The translations under genes were made by a program, and so were the position numbers. A stretch of 64,000 nucleotides of DNA from Synanceia verrucosa (lineage: Eukaryota; Chordata; Actinopteri; Perciformes; Synanceiidae). The notes under the pieces were generated by a model. That model was not told the origin of the DNA. It saw nothing but the letters and a program-made list of their open reading frames with translations, and did no database searches. The stretch spans positions 12,684,454 through 12,748,453 of the forward strand of contig CM056563.1 in assembly GCA_029721515.1 (NCBI GenBank), in the 5' to 3' direction. This document shows, piece by piece, positions 8,651-22,107 of this stretch (its first letter is position 1; each line of letters begins with the position of its first letter).

Positions 8651-10857
8651 CATGCAGGGCACTATATGTCACTCTGTGCTCCCCTTGGTGCAGTTATACT
8701 CAGAAATGTTCACACATAGCTGTTCACTCTGCACTGTTTCTGCAGAGGAAAAAGACCAGCCAGTAATGTATTTGATATAATGCACCTAGTGAGTCATGCT
8801 ACTTCTGTCCATCATGTTATATGTTATGAAAGTTCTTGGACAGCTGCGAGGAATGCTGTCAGGGGTCCGCCAGGCAGCGCTATACAGTACACCGCCTGCC
8901 AATACATGACACCATCTTGGCTCGGCACGGCCCAGAAACATCACTCTGAAGCACTGGCTCTCTGTCACCTTAAAATGAAGATCTTTTTTTGTCTGATGGT
9001 CACCACGTCCCCAGCAGGGCAGCAACTCTAGGATGGAGGAGTACGCCAAGTTATGTCAGATGAAACAAATGATGGCTGACTCACTCTGCACGTATACAGG
9101 GTTCACCCAGGAGGCAGCGTCTTTAAGGAGATGCCTCAAAAGGGAGGGAATGGAAATCTTTTTAAATCTTACCCAGGGTCTTTTTTTTAACCTATCAATA
9201 ACATCTGTAAAGTCATTTACCAGCTTACATAGCTTTAGAGATGACAGACTGAGGAACAAGGAAAGCCTGTGAATCAGGGTTGTTGGGTGTCAGTGGTGAC
9301 GGGGGCAACACAGATTTACACAGAGAACACTGGGGAGCTTAGAGAAACCTTGACTCAAGGGTCCGGTGGAAAAGAGAGAAAGACAAGTCTGAGTTATTAG
9401 TGAGCATGTAAGGGAATGAAAGAGTTTGGCTTTGAAGACAAAGTTTGTTTTTAGAGCGCAAAATTTGCAAGTGATTTTTTTTTGTTCATTTCCCTTTTTG
9501 CACATTTTGCTTCATCTTTGGAAAGATGCATGATAGGAACAGCATGGCGCATGAATAGCACCTTCGTACGGTCATTATCCACAGGTAAGGTTGACGAAGC
9601 TCCCAGTCAGAAAGGACCAGTGCCTTCAAGACCCCCAGTGGAATATATGCTGTGAAATTTAGAAAAATGGAGTTGAGGTGATTAAATGTCACTTTTATCT
9701 ACATTTTAGTATCCCCAGTTTAAAGACTGGGCTTTTATAGGGGAGATAAAATGGACTTTCAGAAAAAGGGAGATAAAAAAGAGAAGGCAAAGCTCAAGCA
9801 GTTTTAAGCTAAGGGGCCATAATTTGGGGAAAATTTACAATTTCCCACATTGTAAAACCAAGTATAATGAGGGTTTATTTTAACTCCTTATTTGGTAAAA
9901 CCTGATTTTGATCACACTTGCAAGGCCATCTGTGTTTGTTTCTATGTGTGAAGTTTAATGGTGCTTCAGATGAGCATGCTTTATATTCTGTAACAGTTCT
10001 TTCAACACAGAGGTGCCAGTGTGTGTTGGGAGAAGTTTATCTTGGCACCAAAGCATGTGTAATGAAATGAACTGAATCCATCTTCCCAGCCTGTTGGGAC
10101 TGCTTTTTGGGAAACACGGCTCTTCGTCTGGAGGAATGCAGGTGCTGCATGTGTGTCTGCTCATGTGGCTGTAAGGTTGCACTCAAGCCCCTGGACTGGT
10201 GTATAATTACACTTCCTGTGAGGCTGGAGACAGCTGTTTCCTCTTTAATCACACACAAGCATACTCTACAAGAATAGTAATCAGCCAAAGTAATTGGTTC
10301 GTTCCCAGGTTTTAAAAAAAAGTTTAGACTGTTCAACTGAAAATTTGCAAGAATTTTACAATGACTTAACTGTCACTCTTCTCTTTGGGTTCACCACATG
10401 TTAATTATGTCTTTTATTTGTCTTTTATTACATGAAACATGTCAGATTAGTTGCTTTTTTTAAGCTTTTCACAGATGACACTCAAAGATGTCGAGCAGAT
10501 TTTTTTTCCCTTCTTTTGTGCGTTGAGAAATTAAAGCAGAATTAATCAGAGCACGGACAGTGAGAAGAATGAATGGGATGTGATGAATGCAGAGCCTGAG
10601 GAGCAGATGAGAGGGCCAGGTCACATAATTAGGGTTGTAAATGATCCCAGGAGTTTAAGGGTTTAGGGACATTCAGCTGGTCCAACATGAGTGGAGATAC
10701 ATGCATCACCCAGCTTGTCCATGTTAAAAATATTTATTTTCCTCCTTCACTTAATGTGTAAACTCTAATAGTAAAGCTTTACTTCAGTGGTCATACAGGT
10801 TGGAAGGTTTGTCTTTCTTGGTTATTTGAAGGAAGTGGGTGTGTCCTGCTGCGTTGC
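8651..10857. other. No gene seen
   Basis: Mixed unique-looking DNA. The short frames on both strands overlap each other and show no domain, codon bias or splice context. This may be upstream intergenic DNA, or an intron of a longer sept9 transcript that starts outside the window. Confidence 0.4.
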
Positions 10858-10993
10858 GTGCTGAGTCACATGACAGGCCTGGGTGGGAGGGGCGGGCAGG
10901 GAGCTTCCAGAGCCACAGCAGAGTTTGGCCTCTCACTGGAGCGCTGCACTTTGGCAGGGGACGACTCGTACACACATACAGAGTTCACACACG
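10858..10993 (+). promoter_or_regulatory. Candidate promoter and first exon of a short sept9 isoform
   Basis: A GC-rich patch holds TGAGTCA (AP-1 type, 10862-10868) and GGGGCGGG (Sp1 type, 10889-10896). It ends in a strong donor, CACACG|GTGAGTG, at 10993/10994. Spliced to the exon at 22343 it needs no coding, because that exon has its own ATG at 22375. The frame is nevertheless also open from ATG 10870 through the junction, which would add 52 residues. Vertebrate septin 9 is known for several promoters and 5' exons. No transcript evidence is available here. Confidence 0.4.
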
Positions 10994-11421
10994 GTGAGTG
11001 TTATGCATACCGGGAGAGTGTGTGTGAGCGTGCGCGCGCGGGTGTGCATGTGTGTGTTTGTAAGAAAGCAGTTTGAAGTAGAGGGGAGTCAATTTTCCTT
11101 TGTGTTCTCTTTTTTGGTTTGCATGTTCCTCCTCTTCTCTGGAAGAAGAAATTTGATCATCTTTTGTTTTCCACGTACTTTACTTGAGACATAAAACTGC
11201 ATGCCTTCTATACTTGCCTTAAGAGCCCAGCTGCTTCTGTTTCTAAATGTTATTACGTTTTTAACAGTATGACAATATGGCTGGATTGACACGTTAGCTG
11301 CAAAAAATGGCTTTTGAGTTCATGTATAGTTGCATTCAGGTTTAGCATGTTTTTGCATTTACATGTGTGCGAATGCATGTTAGTTACTATTGTGGAGGTT
11401 TTGCATTCCCTTATATGTGTG

Positions 11422-11464
<43 letters not shown>

Positions 11465-14400
11465 GTCAGCACCTACTCTGTTTAAAGTCATTTTCTCTTT
11501 CTCAATGTTTCCTCCCTCCTAACATTCTCCACACACTGGACGTGTCCTGTTGTCTCTGAATGTGATCCATTACCAGATTGCGTAGTGAGGTGAAAGGTTA
11601 GCTCCACACATGTGGTTAGTGGGCTCTGCAGAGTAAGGAAGGGAATCTTATAGTTTAGTTTCTACTTTGGAAAGTACAGGGAAGGAACCATCGTAGCTAA
11701 AGGTAATCGTTGGAAAGTAGTCCTTATTTCCTTCCAGTGGGAAATGCTATGAATCAAATTTTGACCAAAATCTGTTCTGTTCCGCTCTGTTTGAGCTGCT
11801 TTGTTCACCTCATTAATCTTAGGTTTCTCTGTCATTTTATTTTGAATAGTTGTGTGTTCTCTTTGCTAAAGGGAACAAAGATGAGACTCTGCAATGTATC
11901 ACCCAGGCTTTGTTGTCATGGGTTGACCTGAGGAATACAAGTCATCGCTCTCATAATATCAAAGCAATGGAAAACAGCAACCACCCTTCACCTTTTTGGA
12001 GGGTCACCCGCCTCTGTTTTGCCTCCCAAGCATGCACGCACACACACTCTGACACACACAGAGCTGTTGAAAGGAGCTCTGTTGTGGCCCCTGTGCATTG
12101 CCAGGCAAGAACAGACAGTGGCCTTTCACCACTGTTTGATGGGACGCTGAAAAGGTCATCGTTACCTACTGGATCTTGAATGTCTTTGTGCGCCTGTGTA
12201 TGTTTTAGTCTTCTAATAAGTCAGCGCAGTAAGATCTGCTTACTACTTTACATGTATCTGTTGAGGAATTTGGCGTCATATCTTTGAAATGCAAAGTATG
12301 TCATGAATGTAACTGGAGCTCTGTAATGTAAAATTGATAAAGTTTTGTCTCTGTAGCTCGACATGCTGCTGCGAATTCTCCTAATAGCAAGTTTCCTAGT
12401 GTGTGGATGTGAATGGAAGCATGCATTTTGTGTTATAAGAATATCAGGTGTAACAAGTTGTGCACTGTAGTAGCCCCCCAACTTTTAAATGATTTCATTC
12501 AATTGGCATTCAGGATCCTTTACTGCCTCTCATCTGTCCCACCAATAAATCTGCTGTGACTCATACATACTATAATGTAGTGACAACAACAGACAGTTAA
12601 TCATTTTAGGTCATCATTTTATGTCCCCTAAAAGACAACAAGGAAGGACTGTATTACTATATGAAGAGACAGTAGTAAACCAACAACATCAGTTATTTAT
12701 TATAATTGTGATACTGATGCTAGAAGAGTCTCAAAGTGAAGATATCAGTGATGAGGAGGCCATGACAATTTATAATTTATCCTGCATTTACAGTCAAATG
12801 GTATAAAAGATGAGTGAATCACACCTAGTCAACTGTCAGCACAGGAAGTCATATCAGTCTCATTTGTGACCTAAATGCTCATGTGAAGGTAGTGTCTCCT
12901 AGTGTATTCTTGAGCTTTTTATGTGGGTCAGTCACAGTCCATAAATACTACTCCTGAGGCCTGGAGAGGACCAGAGCAGCAGGCTTTATATCTCACACTC
13001 ACACTGATTGTGGAGTCCAAGGATTCTTGTTGGTTGTGTTGCTGACAGAATGATAGACATTCACATTGACATAAACAGACATTAATGTAATGGAGACTTC
13101 TTAAATTGAGTGAATGCCACTTTTTTTGTTCTTTAAAGTCAATCCTAAAGTACTGCAGCTTTTTCCATTACAGTATGAGTAAGAGCACAAACCATATGAT
13201 CACACAACTCTACAAGTTGTCTCAGGTGTAATAAGAGTTCTGTTGACTGTTTGGATTATAAAGGAAATATTTCAGCAGGAATAGTGTCAGTATGTTGAAA
13301 TTTATTGATTTAATGTACTTGTGCATTCTGACATGCAACGTGCAAATATTGTTTTATATCAGTTTGATGTCTTCTGGCTGTCGTCCCTGATGTGAGTTAT
13401 GTGTGGACAAAGGTCAGATCCCAGAGCCCCCTGACCCCATAGACCGACCATTTCACCGATACACTTTGACCCGTGCTCTAAGATAAAGACCTGCGTTGGC
13501 TAGCTACCACAGCCTGGCTAATGACTTTAATAACTCTTGTCAGTGAGCAGCTAGCAGATAATAGCTAGCTAAATTATTAGGCAGTCTGTTTGCAAAGAAC
13601 CTCAGAAAATTGGCAACTTCCTGATTCAGTTAGTGTTTATGTAAACACTCTTATGGGCTGATGTTTAGCAGTTGCTTTGGGCAAGAACATTGTTCTGTAA
13701 GGCTGAACAATTCAGGAAAATAGTGTTGCACTGGAATTGCTTTCCTTAAATGTAGATGTTGGGTTAGAAATGAAATAAAAATGGCTTTGATTGATGAGAG
13801 AATCCATACGATTATGTGGTCTTATTTTTTCATAATATTTAAATTAAACCATACAAAACGCACTTTGTTGCAGTTGAAGGACCTTTTTCTTGGGAGCTGC
13901 TTGATTTCAGAGGATGATAAAGAGCCTAAAAAGACAACAGCTCTCTTGTGCTCCACCGCAGTTTGGAGACCGAACACATTCCTTTGGCAGTCTAGACAAA
14001 CCTGTGGGCTCCTACTGTCATTACTGCAATTTACAAACATTTCTCAAGTGTCTGCAAAGAAACGTTAGCTGCTGAAGCTACTCCTAGCCTCGTGGAAGTA
14101 CAAATATTGTATGAAGACTATTCAAGCTGAAGTAGCATTGGTTTGTAGCTGTGGAGAGGTGACACATAGCTATCATACATTTACAAACATGAATAGAAAC
14201 ACTGCATAGACGCACTGTACATACATAGATGGATGCTCGGTCAGTATCCAGTGCCAGGTGACACGATGGGCTGAGTTGGACCCTGCAGAGGTCAAAGGGC
14301 ACATTTCTCCAGAGAGCTGAACGACGAGGAGTCTGGGAACTAGGCCTTGCTGCACAAACACTGTGACTTTAATAACACAACAGACCATGTTTGCACTGCC

Positions 14401-16454
14401 ACCACTCCAATTCCCCCCTTTTATTGAGGGATTCACTGTCAGAGGGTGGGAAAAAGTGTTGTACATGCATGTTTATATCCCTCCCCTAGGCCTGCCCTGA
14501 GCCCATGTGGTCTGGAGTTTCTAATTGATTCTGTGGTGGAGGGCTGTTAGCTCCTCAGTTCAAAGCCATCTAATGGCCATATGCACTACATTCTTTTCTC
14601 AGAAGTGTTTACCATCTCTTCCTCTTAGGGGAAATCAACCATAAAAAAGAAGCAAGTTCGAGAATCATTGGACAAGCCTCACAGAAACCTTTTTTCTGAT
14701 GATTTAATCACTTTTGGATAAGATTGGCAGCAGCCCACACACTTCAAAAGAACTGTAGCCATGTTGATGAGACTAGACTGCAAACCTCCTTTGTCTTGTC
14801 TGGGAATGTAAATAAAGGACAAGAGGAGCAGATGTTTTCAAAGAGGGGCCATAAAAAAGATTTTAAACCAGAGCAAAGATGCAAACGACCCATTCAGTGG
14901 ATTAGTCCACTAATGTGTGTTTGACATGGCGCTCCAGACAAGAGGTGGAATGACCTGACGTGAGAATAGTGGTAGACCCTGTGTTACACTCAGCCACAGG
15001 AGCTTCACTTCACTCACTGTGATTATAGTAACTATGAACAACAATGCAGTCCATCCCTAATAATAGGTATAAACAGTAGTTTTACTCATCTTGACAAGTC
15101 ATCCTGTTTTAGGTTGAGGTTTTTGTCTTTATGTTAAGTGAGAAAACATTATAATGTCATGGCTCATGAAAATAGAAAACACGTAGTATTTTCTCCATAC
15201 TCAAATCACAGTCTTAAAAGTGTCTAAGTAAAGGGTAAAACTTCTGAGTTTAAAGGGTTTGGTGAGTGAATCACTCTCATGAATCTGAACTTCTCTTGGT
15301 CCAAGTTTCCAGCCCTTTTCTTTCGCCAGATTCCTCTCTTGTGATTCGAGCCAGTTTGTACAGAGGGGGTCAAACCACTGGTTTGTCATAAAGGGACTAA
15401 CCGCAGCAGCACTCTTTTCCAACCTAATCTGGGAATATGACCTCTGACCTGCTCGCCACGCTGTCAAGATCAACACCCTGGACAGCTGAGGCATGGCTCA
15501 GTGGTTTTGACCACATCTCCAGTAAACTTAGACAACACAGTCGCAGCGTTCTTCATAATTCTTCTTTTTCTTGAAAAGGCATCAAACAGGAAAGTGTTTG
15601 ACTGGTTTCAACTGTATTGGCGTCTCGATTTGTTAGCCTGTCTGTAGTTAGTGTGGAATGACCCAAAAGTGGAATAAATCACAAATGCTTTTCTCCACAC
15701 TTTGTTTTTTCTGTTCCCTCCTCTCCACCTCCTCCATTCCACACTCCTTCCTCTGTCCTCTTTCCTTGGCCTTATCTTTTTTTTTACCTCTCCCTACTCA
15801 ATAATCTTTTCCTTCTTGCTTCTCTTTATCACACACTGCTGCCTTCTTTCTCTTCTTGTTGCCATGTCTTTCTCCTCCTTGCTCTTGTGTCTCTTCTTGT
15901 CCAAAATGCTTTGTGGTATCAGAGACTGTTGGCCATATTTACAAAAAGCAAAGTAATGCGATACTGCTGGAAGCAAGAAACAAAAATCTTTAGTGCCTGT
16001 AATTGAAAACAGGATCACAGCAAGCCCAACACTGAGTCATTCTCTGCTTCCCAATTTCTAAAATTATTTTTGCTTTCTTACAAGCTCAAAGGAAACCAAC
16101 TATCTATGCAATCCCATAAATGTGTAAGACATTGTAAGGTGATTTATAGATCTTGAAGACATGGTATCGAATCAATTTATCTGCAACTAAATCACTGATG
16201 ACTAAGTAATCCAAAAACTAAATGAAAGTTCTGGAATAAATACAGAGTATTGAATAAATACAGAGTATTGCTCAAATAAACGTCCCTAATTGTTTGAGCC
16301 ACTAAACTCACACATAGTTCCTAACTTTTCAGACACCACTTGTGATTTTCACACGACCCCATGTAAACATAGACTACATGTGTGACTATAATGCTGCATT
16401 TATGTGGAAATTCCTTTCCTCAGAATTATAAGTTGAAGGTTTTAAGGCCTCTAA
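10994..16454 (+). other. Presumed sept9 5' intron, first part
   Basis: No exon recognised. It contains a (TA)n run at 11420-11465, short CA runs near 12040, and a 19-bp doublet GAATAAATACAGAGTATTG at about 16233-16270. The open frames in it look like chance. Confidence 0.4.
11420..11465. repeat. (TA)n microsatellite
   Basis: About 23 TA dinucleotides with one interrupting G, directly readable. Confidence 0.9.
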
Positions 16455-17642
16455 GGCCATGTCTACATGGAAACAGAGCAGACTTCGTTTTTAAACCATC
16501 TCAGGAAATGTTTGTGTCCCCACGAAACTGCTGAAATGCTGTAATACATACAACCGGCCTGTGGGTGGCGCTGTAAGGCAGCCACACAAATACAACACAA
16601 CAGAGAAAAAGAAGAAGAGCATGCATATAATTCAAGAGGCAGTTGTGGGTTCTCCAAGTGAGGAACCCTTCCGCGTACAAAAAGCTAACATTCCCGTCCG
16701 GCCGCTGGAGGCTGGCTCCGGAAGTGAGCAATTCTCCATTGACCGCCATGTTAAAATAGCCGACTTTACAGCTTTAAAAAACATATTTACAGCCTTGTAC
16801 GTTTTAATTTTTTGGTCTCTACCGATAGTTTCCACCTCTGTGAACACTGTGAGTAGGGAGAATTTTTTTTTTTTTTTTACTACAACCATTTTAGTGTTAT
16901 TTCGGCTTAAAATTCTTGCATAAATTAGGGCGTGGTTACGTTGAGTGACAGGTTCACAGACAGCTACCAGCAGTTAGCTCTTTGCTAAAGCGTCGTCTGA
17001 GCTAGGCTAGGCTACACCCAGAGTCTGTGTTAGGTTGCCTATTTTTGTGCAGTTTGTTTCTGGCAATATGGCGTGTGTGGGCGGCACGGTGGTGCAATGG
17101 TTAGCACTGTTGCCTCACAGCAAGAAGGTACCCGGTTCCCGATGTGGAGTTTGCATGTTCTCCCCGTGTTTGCGTGGGTTCTCTCCGGGTACTCCGGCTT
17201 CCTCCCACCATCCAAAAACATGCATGGAGATTGTTAATTGTACTAATGGATCATCAAAGGATTTTGTGTTGCATTTTTTTCGGTGTGTAAATATCTAGTA
17301 CTGTTTTACCCAGTAGGTGAGTGTCGTCCGACATTCCGAGTCAGAAATCTGACTTCGGGTGCGTTTCCGTTTAAACCTCTGACTCGGAACCCGGAAATTC
17401 CAACTTCCGAATACAAATGGCACCTTAAGTGTAACAACAAAGAAGAAGCACAAGTAGAAGTGCATACGCAGGAGGCGTGATTCAAGAAAGATCCGTATAG
17501 GCTGTACACATGGAAAAGACACATCTGCATTTAGGGATCTATCCACTCTGAAAGGCGGTTTTGGGCTCCTGCAATGCCAATTCCATGTGGACGAAACAAC
17601 CGCACGACAAAAACACTGTGGCGTCTCCTTGTGGACATGGCC
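16455..17642. mobile_element. Non-autonomous DNA-transposon-like element with TIRs
   Basis: The left end GGCCATGTCTACATGGAAAC and the reverse complement of the right end, GGCCATGTCCACAAGGAGAC, match at 16 of 20 positions. The interior has no transposase and contains the SINE head at 17079-17240, so it is a nested structure. I could not define a clean target-site duplication; CTAAG lies on both sides. The family is uncertain (hAT-like is possible). Confidence 0.45.
17079..17240 (+). mobile_element. SINE 5' part (tRNA-like head), truncated
   Basis: GGCGGCACGGTGGTGCAATG, GTTAGCACTGTTGCCTCACA and CATCCAAAAACATGCATGG match the full SINE at 45683-46043. Only about the first 160 bases are present. 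It is nested in the TIR element. Confidence 0.75.
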
Positions 17643-20600
17643 TAAGATAAGCTGGGTTTAAAGGCTGTATGATTTTCACCACATAATCTCTCTGTGACAT
17701 TCATTAACACTGTCCAGACTCATATTTCCTTTTGCTCCTCATTGAGGCTGCGTCTAACATTCTATACTAATATGCTACAGAATATGCTAAAACAGTATGC
17801 AAGATTTTTTGAGTATGTCCGAAACCTTAGTATGAACCCAATAGTATGTGAGGTGCATACTATTTATTGTTACATATTACAGTATGCAAGCACTGGACAC
17901 TACGCTGGCATAAATGTTCCATAATGCAATGCAGCGGTGGCGACGACAACAACAGCAGCACATTATTGTGTTTTACATCATATTTGATAAACTGCTAAAC
18001 ATGATTGTTCTGTAAACTGTACCTGAGGCTGAATTAGACTAATTCAACACGGGCCTTATTACCTACCACCAGTTTATATGAGAATATCCATGAAACATAT
18101 TCATCAGATACATGATGCCCCTAGAGTACCTGATGTCCTCATCCCTATTGACCTGGCGAGTCAGGCCAGTTGATTGGCTGGATGGTAATTCCAGTTACAA
18201 AGCCACCAGGGCTGGACATTTTTCATATGGAGGTCAAATCTCTTTTAACATTTATAGGGTCATGCTCCAACCAGCTGTCTCTTGACACCTGTGTTTACTG
18301 GCTAAGAACCATTAAAGGTGTACAGCACCTTGGCAGGACATCATGGAGGAGCTGATGGTATGAATGCCTCTGTGTGATAAATGCTCAACCTGCCCAGATG
18401 TTTTACAGGAGGCTGCTTCACCAGTCTGCTTTTATTCTCACTCAGAACAACAGAATTAACACAATAAGCTTCATTTGTGGGATTTGTAGTTTACTAAAAT
18501 TGACGACACAGGACTGAAACGGTTTACTACCTGTGATGAAAGTGACTGGTTTCTGTTGTCAGGTAGAGCTGCATTTCCCACAGTAATGCTCCAGCACTTT
18601 GTGTCCTTATGTGTGTGTTGTATGTTTGCCAAGTGGTTTACAGTGTTTGACTCTACTTTGACTTGGACAAATGCACTCATTAAAGACAATAAGTCAACAG
18701 TGCCCTGAAGAGTCTTGCTGCTTCTCTCAGGGAAACCAGCTAGTTTAGAGGCAGGATCCTTTCATTCTAGTCCTTCTGTGGCTGTACTGTTTTTCCACCC
18801 ACACTCAGAGATTGGTTTGTGTTTACAATTCATTAAACAGAGGAGACAACTTGTTAATACAACATATGTGGGTGGTATTGTTCTCAGTACCCTGTACTCA
18901 AACAAGGAAATGAAAAACTTCAAATACAAGCACTGTATTGGTTTGTGCATAAAGCCTTCAAAAATAAAATACTTAGAGAACAGGACCAGACTATTCCAAC
19001 AGTGTCATCTAAACTTGGTCATGACCAAAAGAAATCTGAGGGCGACATTCCGTTGGTTATTTTATCATGAATTAGGTGGGGGGAATCTAATAAATGTTGT
19101 ATATTTTATCCCAATTTTAAACCCATACTGATGAGATAGAGGAGTGGGTACAGAAGGATTGGATCAGATGATTATTATTCAATTACTAAATTTATCTGGT
19201 TTATTGTTTCATCCAATTTTTTCTGATTAATCCAAAGATATTCAAAAAGAAATGTAGCAAATTATCTCAGTTGAGAAACTGGAGCAATTGATTGACTGGC
19301 ATTTTCCACAGAAAACAATCAAATCTTTTTTTTCAGATATCTTTGATCATTCGTTGAGTAACAGAGAAGAATGAGGTTTCATTTGAGTGTTTTGTGATGA
19401 TACACGAGTACACAGAGGCTGATGCTTTATCTCAAGTATCTGGTATCGCTCTTTATGTCCATTCCCTTTGATGCTTTGTGGGCATCCTGCCTCAGGTGAG
19501 GCTCAGCTGTCACTGCCGTGTCTGTCAAGGTGTGCTAGCCCCCGGCCGGTCTCTGTTTACAGCATATAGCTGTCAAAGAGAGAGAGATGAGCAGTCACAA
19601 GCAGAAGATTTAAAAAGAAAGTGTAAGAGATGAGTTTAGAAAAGGAACGAATGTAATGTTTTAGATAAAAGTCAGATGTGCAGAGGGAGGGAGGGGGTTG
19701 TCGTGTCAGAGCAGAGACGGGGAGTCGAGCAGGAGAGACAACAGAAAACCAAGAGATGGAGCGGAGAGGGGAAACCGATAGGACAGTATCAGTGTGTGGG
19801 GAGAGGAAAGGGTGAGGTTCAGAGAGAAAAGACACAAGCAGAGGAGGTACGGGAATGTGGGAGTTGAAGGGGAGAGGTGGAGGGCAGTAAGTTGCTGACT
19901 GACTGCTGGAACAGGATGGGGAAGTGGTGAAGGAGGCCAGGAGAGCTGCTTCCATAGGTGGGTCTCCATGACACACGCGCACACACACACAGACACACAG
20001 AATGTGGAGCACATTATAAAAGTAAAGTCGGGTTTCCACAGCAGTGTTATTCTTCACTGAATGTCTTCCATTAATCAATGCAGTGCCAGGTTGAAGTGTG
20101 TGGACTTGTTGATTTAATACGAGTGAACAGGCTGGTCTGGACTTCCTCTCCTTGTGGCAGGCCAAGTGCTGTGGAGTAAAACCAATAGCTGTTTCATTCC
20201 TGGCAGCTAGTCTGGGTGATCCTTTGTTTTCCCTGTTTTCCCTATGTTTTCATGTGCTAGTGCATGTTTGCAGGTCAGCTATGTGTTCAAGAGAAGGACG
20301 GGCTGTATGTACTACAGGGTCACGGCATTCACTGGGTTTAAAAGCATGTACTCTCCGTTTGTGCGTTGTGACCCAGGCGAGCGGATCATGTTTCATCCCC
20401 GGCAGACTCCCTCTTTTCCACTCTCACATTAAAAGGACAGTAACTCTGCACTGTGGAGAGTGAGGGAAAGGGAGGCCTTGTGAGGGGGAGCAGCCACACC
20501 AACTACTGTACCGACTCAAACATGCTCACTGTAAATTCTACATCTACGCTGACTTCACACATTGTTAACAATATTAACGAACCTCAGTGAACATGTTAAA

Positions 20601-21237
20601 AGTTGAATATTTGTCTTGGGCAACTTCGACACACATCCGAAGGCATTCCACAGGACATTAAGCTAATCATTATCCAAACAAACTGAAGGGACAACCTCCT
20701 GCCAAGTGCAAACTACTTTAATACTACAGAGTATATTTTCCAATATGTTTTTGTTGAGTCAAACAGTCTGTACTGGCATGAGACCAGCCATCCCCCTCGG
20801 TGTGAAAGGTGTGTTTAAAAGGTGTGTGTTGTTTTAGTAACATGCAGGCTAAAACAACTAGCCAGATTTATCACTCACTTCTCGTCCTCCAACAGGTGCA
20901 TCCAAAGTACTCGTTGCAATGTGTGCTGTGTTTTTTTGTGGATTAATATTCAGCTGATTATTTAAGGAATAGTTTGACATTTGGTTATTCTAATTCTGGG
21001 ACATGCTTATTCTAAGTATACTATATATATATACTCTTATGCTCATGTTAGATCTTATTTACATCTTATTTGATTAATATGTTTAAAAAAAACAAAGTCT
21101 GGGGGTTGGCTTCGTGGAGACTCGTCTTGTTGTCTGGCAACTGCTTGGAGCCAAGAGATACAGTAGTGTAGCACAAAATCCCTTGTTAAAAACTAAAATT
21201 TTTATATGGTTTAAATTGATGAGATATAGCCTGTTTA
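17643..21237 (+). other. Presumed sept9 5' intron, second part
   Basis: No exon recognised. It contains a ZNF143-like site (18478-18491) and a purine-rich stretch (19676-19900). The longest open frames (18715-19131 and minus 19557-20165) have no protein-family features. Confidence 0.4.
17740..18050. repeat. Probable dispersed repeat (TAGTATG-rich)
   Basis: Repeated words (AGTATGCAAG, AGTATGTCCG, TAGTATGAAC, AGTATGTGAG, GTGCATACTA) resemble a short non-autonomous element common in fish. Ends are not defined and no second copy was found in the window. Confidence 0.3.
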
Positions 21238-22107
21238 TTATACCCCTTTTCCACCAGGGTGCTTCCAGGGCTGGTTCGGGGCTAGAGCCTTACTTAGCAC
21301 CAGTTCTTTGTGTTTCCACAGCCTAAGCACCGGCCCCTGGTGCTTAAAACTGGGGCCAGACAAGCACCTAGTCTTTGCTGGTCCAGAGCTAAGCACCAAT
21401 TACGTCGGGGGCTTGGGGCGGAGTAAATACTGCCTGGTTCAATCGCAAATCGGGTGTGTTAAAAGCACTCCCGGGACGAATTGAAGTTTTGCACAAACTG
21501 TTGTTCACTGAAATCCAGAACAATATTGTTACACCGGTGCTGTGATCGTGGATGTGCTCAGGCAATGGGTGACCTCCATCTTGCTGGCAAACAGAGTCGC
21601 CGCTCGAAGTGATTACGACGGAAGCCACTAACAGTTATATGGTGTTATATTTATGCCACATTCCTGAGCAAACAAAGACAGATTTTGAGTGAACAAATGC
21701 AGATTTGAGCACAGCACATTCTGTGCTTAGTAAATTTATTTGTGCCACAATCACCGCTGAGTCTCAGTTTTTTTCTCCTGCTCGTGCATTTGCTCAAAAT
21801 CTGTCTTTGTTCGCTCAGGAATGTGGCACAAATTAAATATTACACCATGCAGTTAGTTCTGTTGGCTCTGGATTTTTTGCAAAGCATTGTTTTGATTTTG
21901 CACTGCACTGGCTTTGCCGGGTGAAAATGAAAATGCAGTGATGTACTGACGTTTTGCAGTGACATAACGATGTGGCTCTGACTGGGCTCCTTGCCAGTGG
22001 AAAAACTAGCGGTGCTCAGGAGGAACGCAAAGTTGAACCAACTAAGAATCAGCACTAGCACCAGCACTGAACTAGCACCAGGTTCCTTTTAGTGGAAAGG
22101 GGTATTA
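21238..22107. mobile_element. PIF/Harbinger-type MITE (864 bp) with a nested hairpin
   Basis: The left end TACCCCTTTTCCACCA and the reverse complement of the right end, TACCCCTTTCCACTAA, form the terminal repeats. The element is flanked by TTA on both sides (21238-21240 and 22105-22107), the 3-bp target typical of Harbinger elements. No transposase is present. Inside, GCCACATTCCTGAGC near 21656 and GCTCAGGAATGTGGC near 21817 are arms of a roughly 36-bp inverted repeat and look like a second small element. Confidence 0.78.

Noticed and set aside
18715..19131. 138-codon plus-strand open frame
   Set aside because: No recognisable motif, no splice context and no second copy. It is compatible with chance in a long intron.
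19557..20165. 202-codon minus-strand open frame
   Set aside because: It runs through CA-repeat and purine-rich low-complexity DNA, has a serine/proline/cysteine composition typical of such reads, no domain, and lies inside the sept9 intron.
20244..20432. Possible exon starting after TTTGCAG at about 20273
   Set aside because: The peptide (SYVFKRRTGCMYYRVTAF) looks plausible, but there is no matching donor, family or septin relation.
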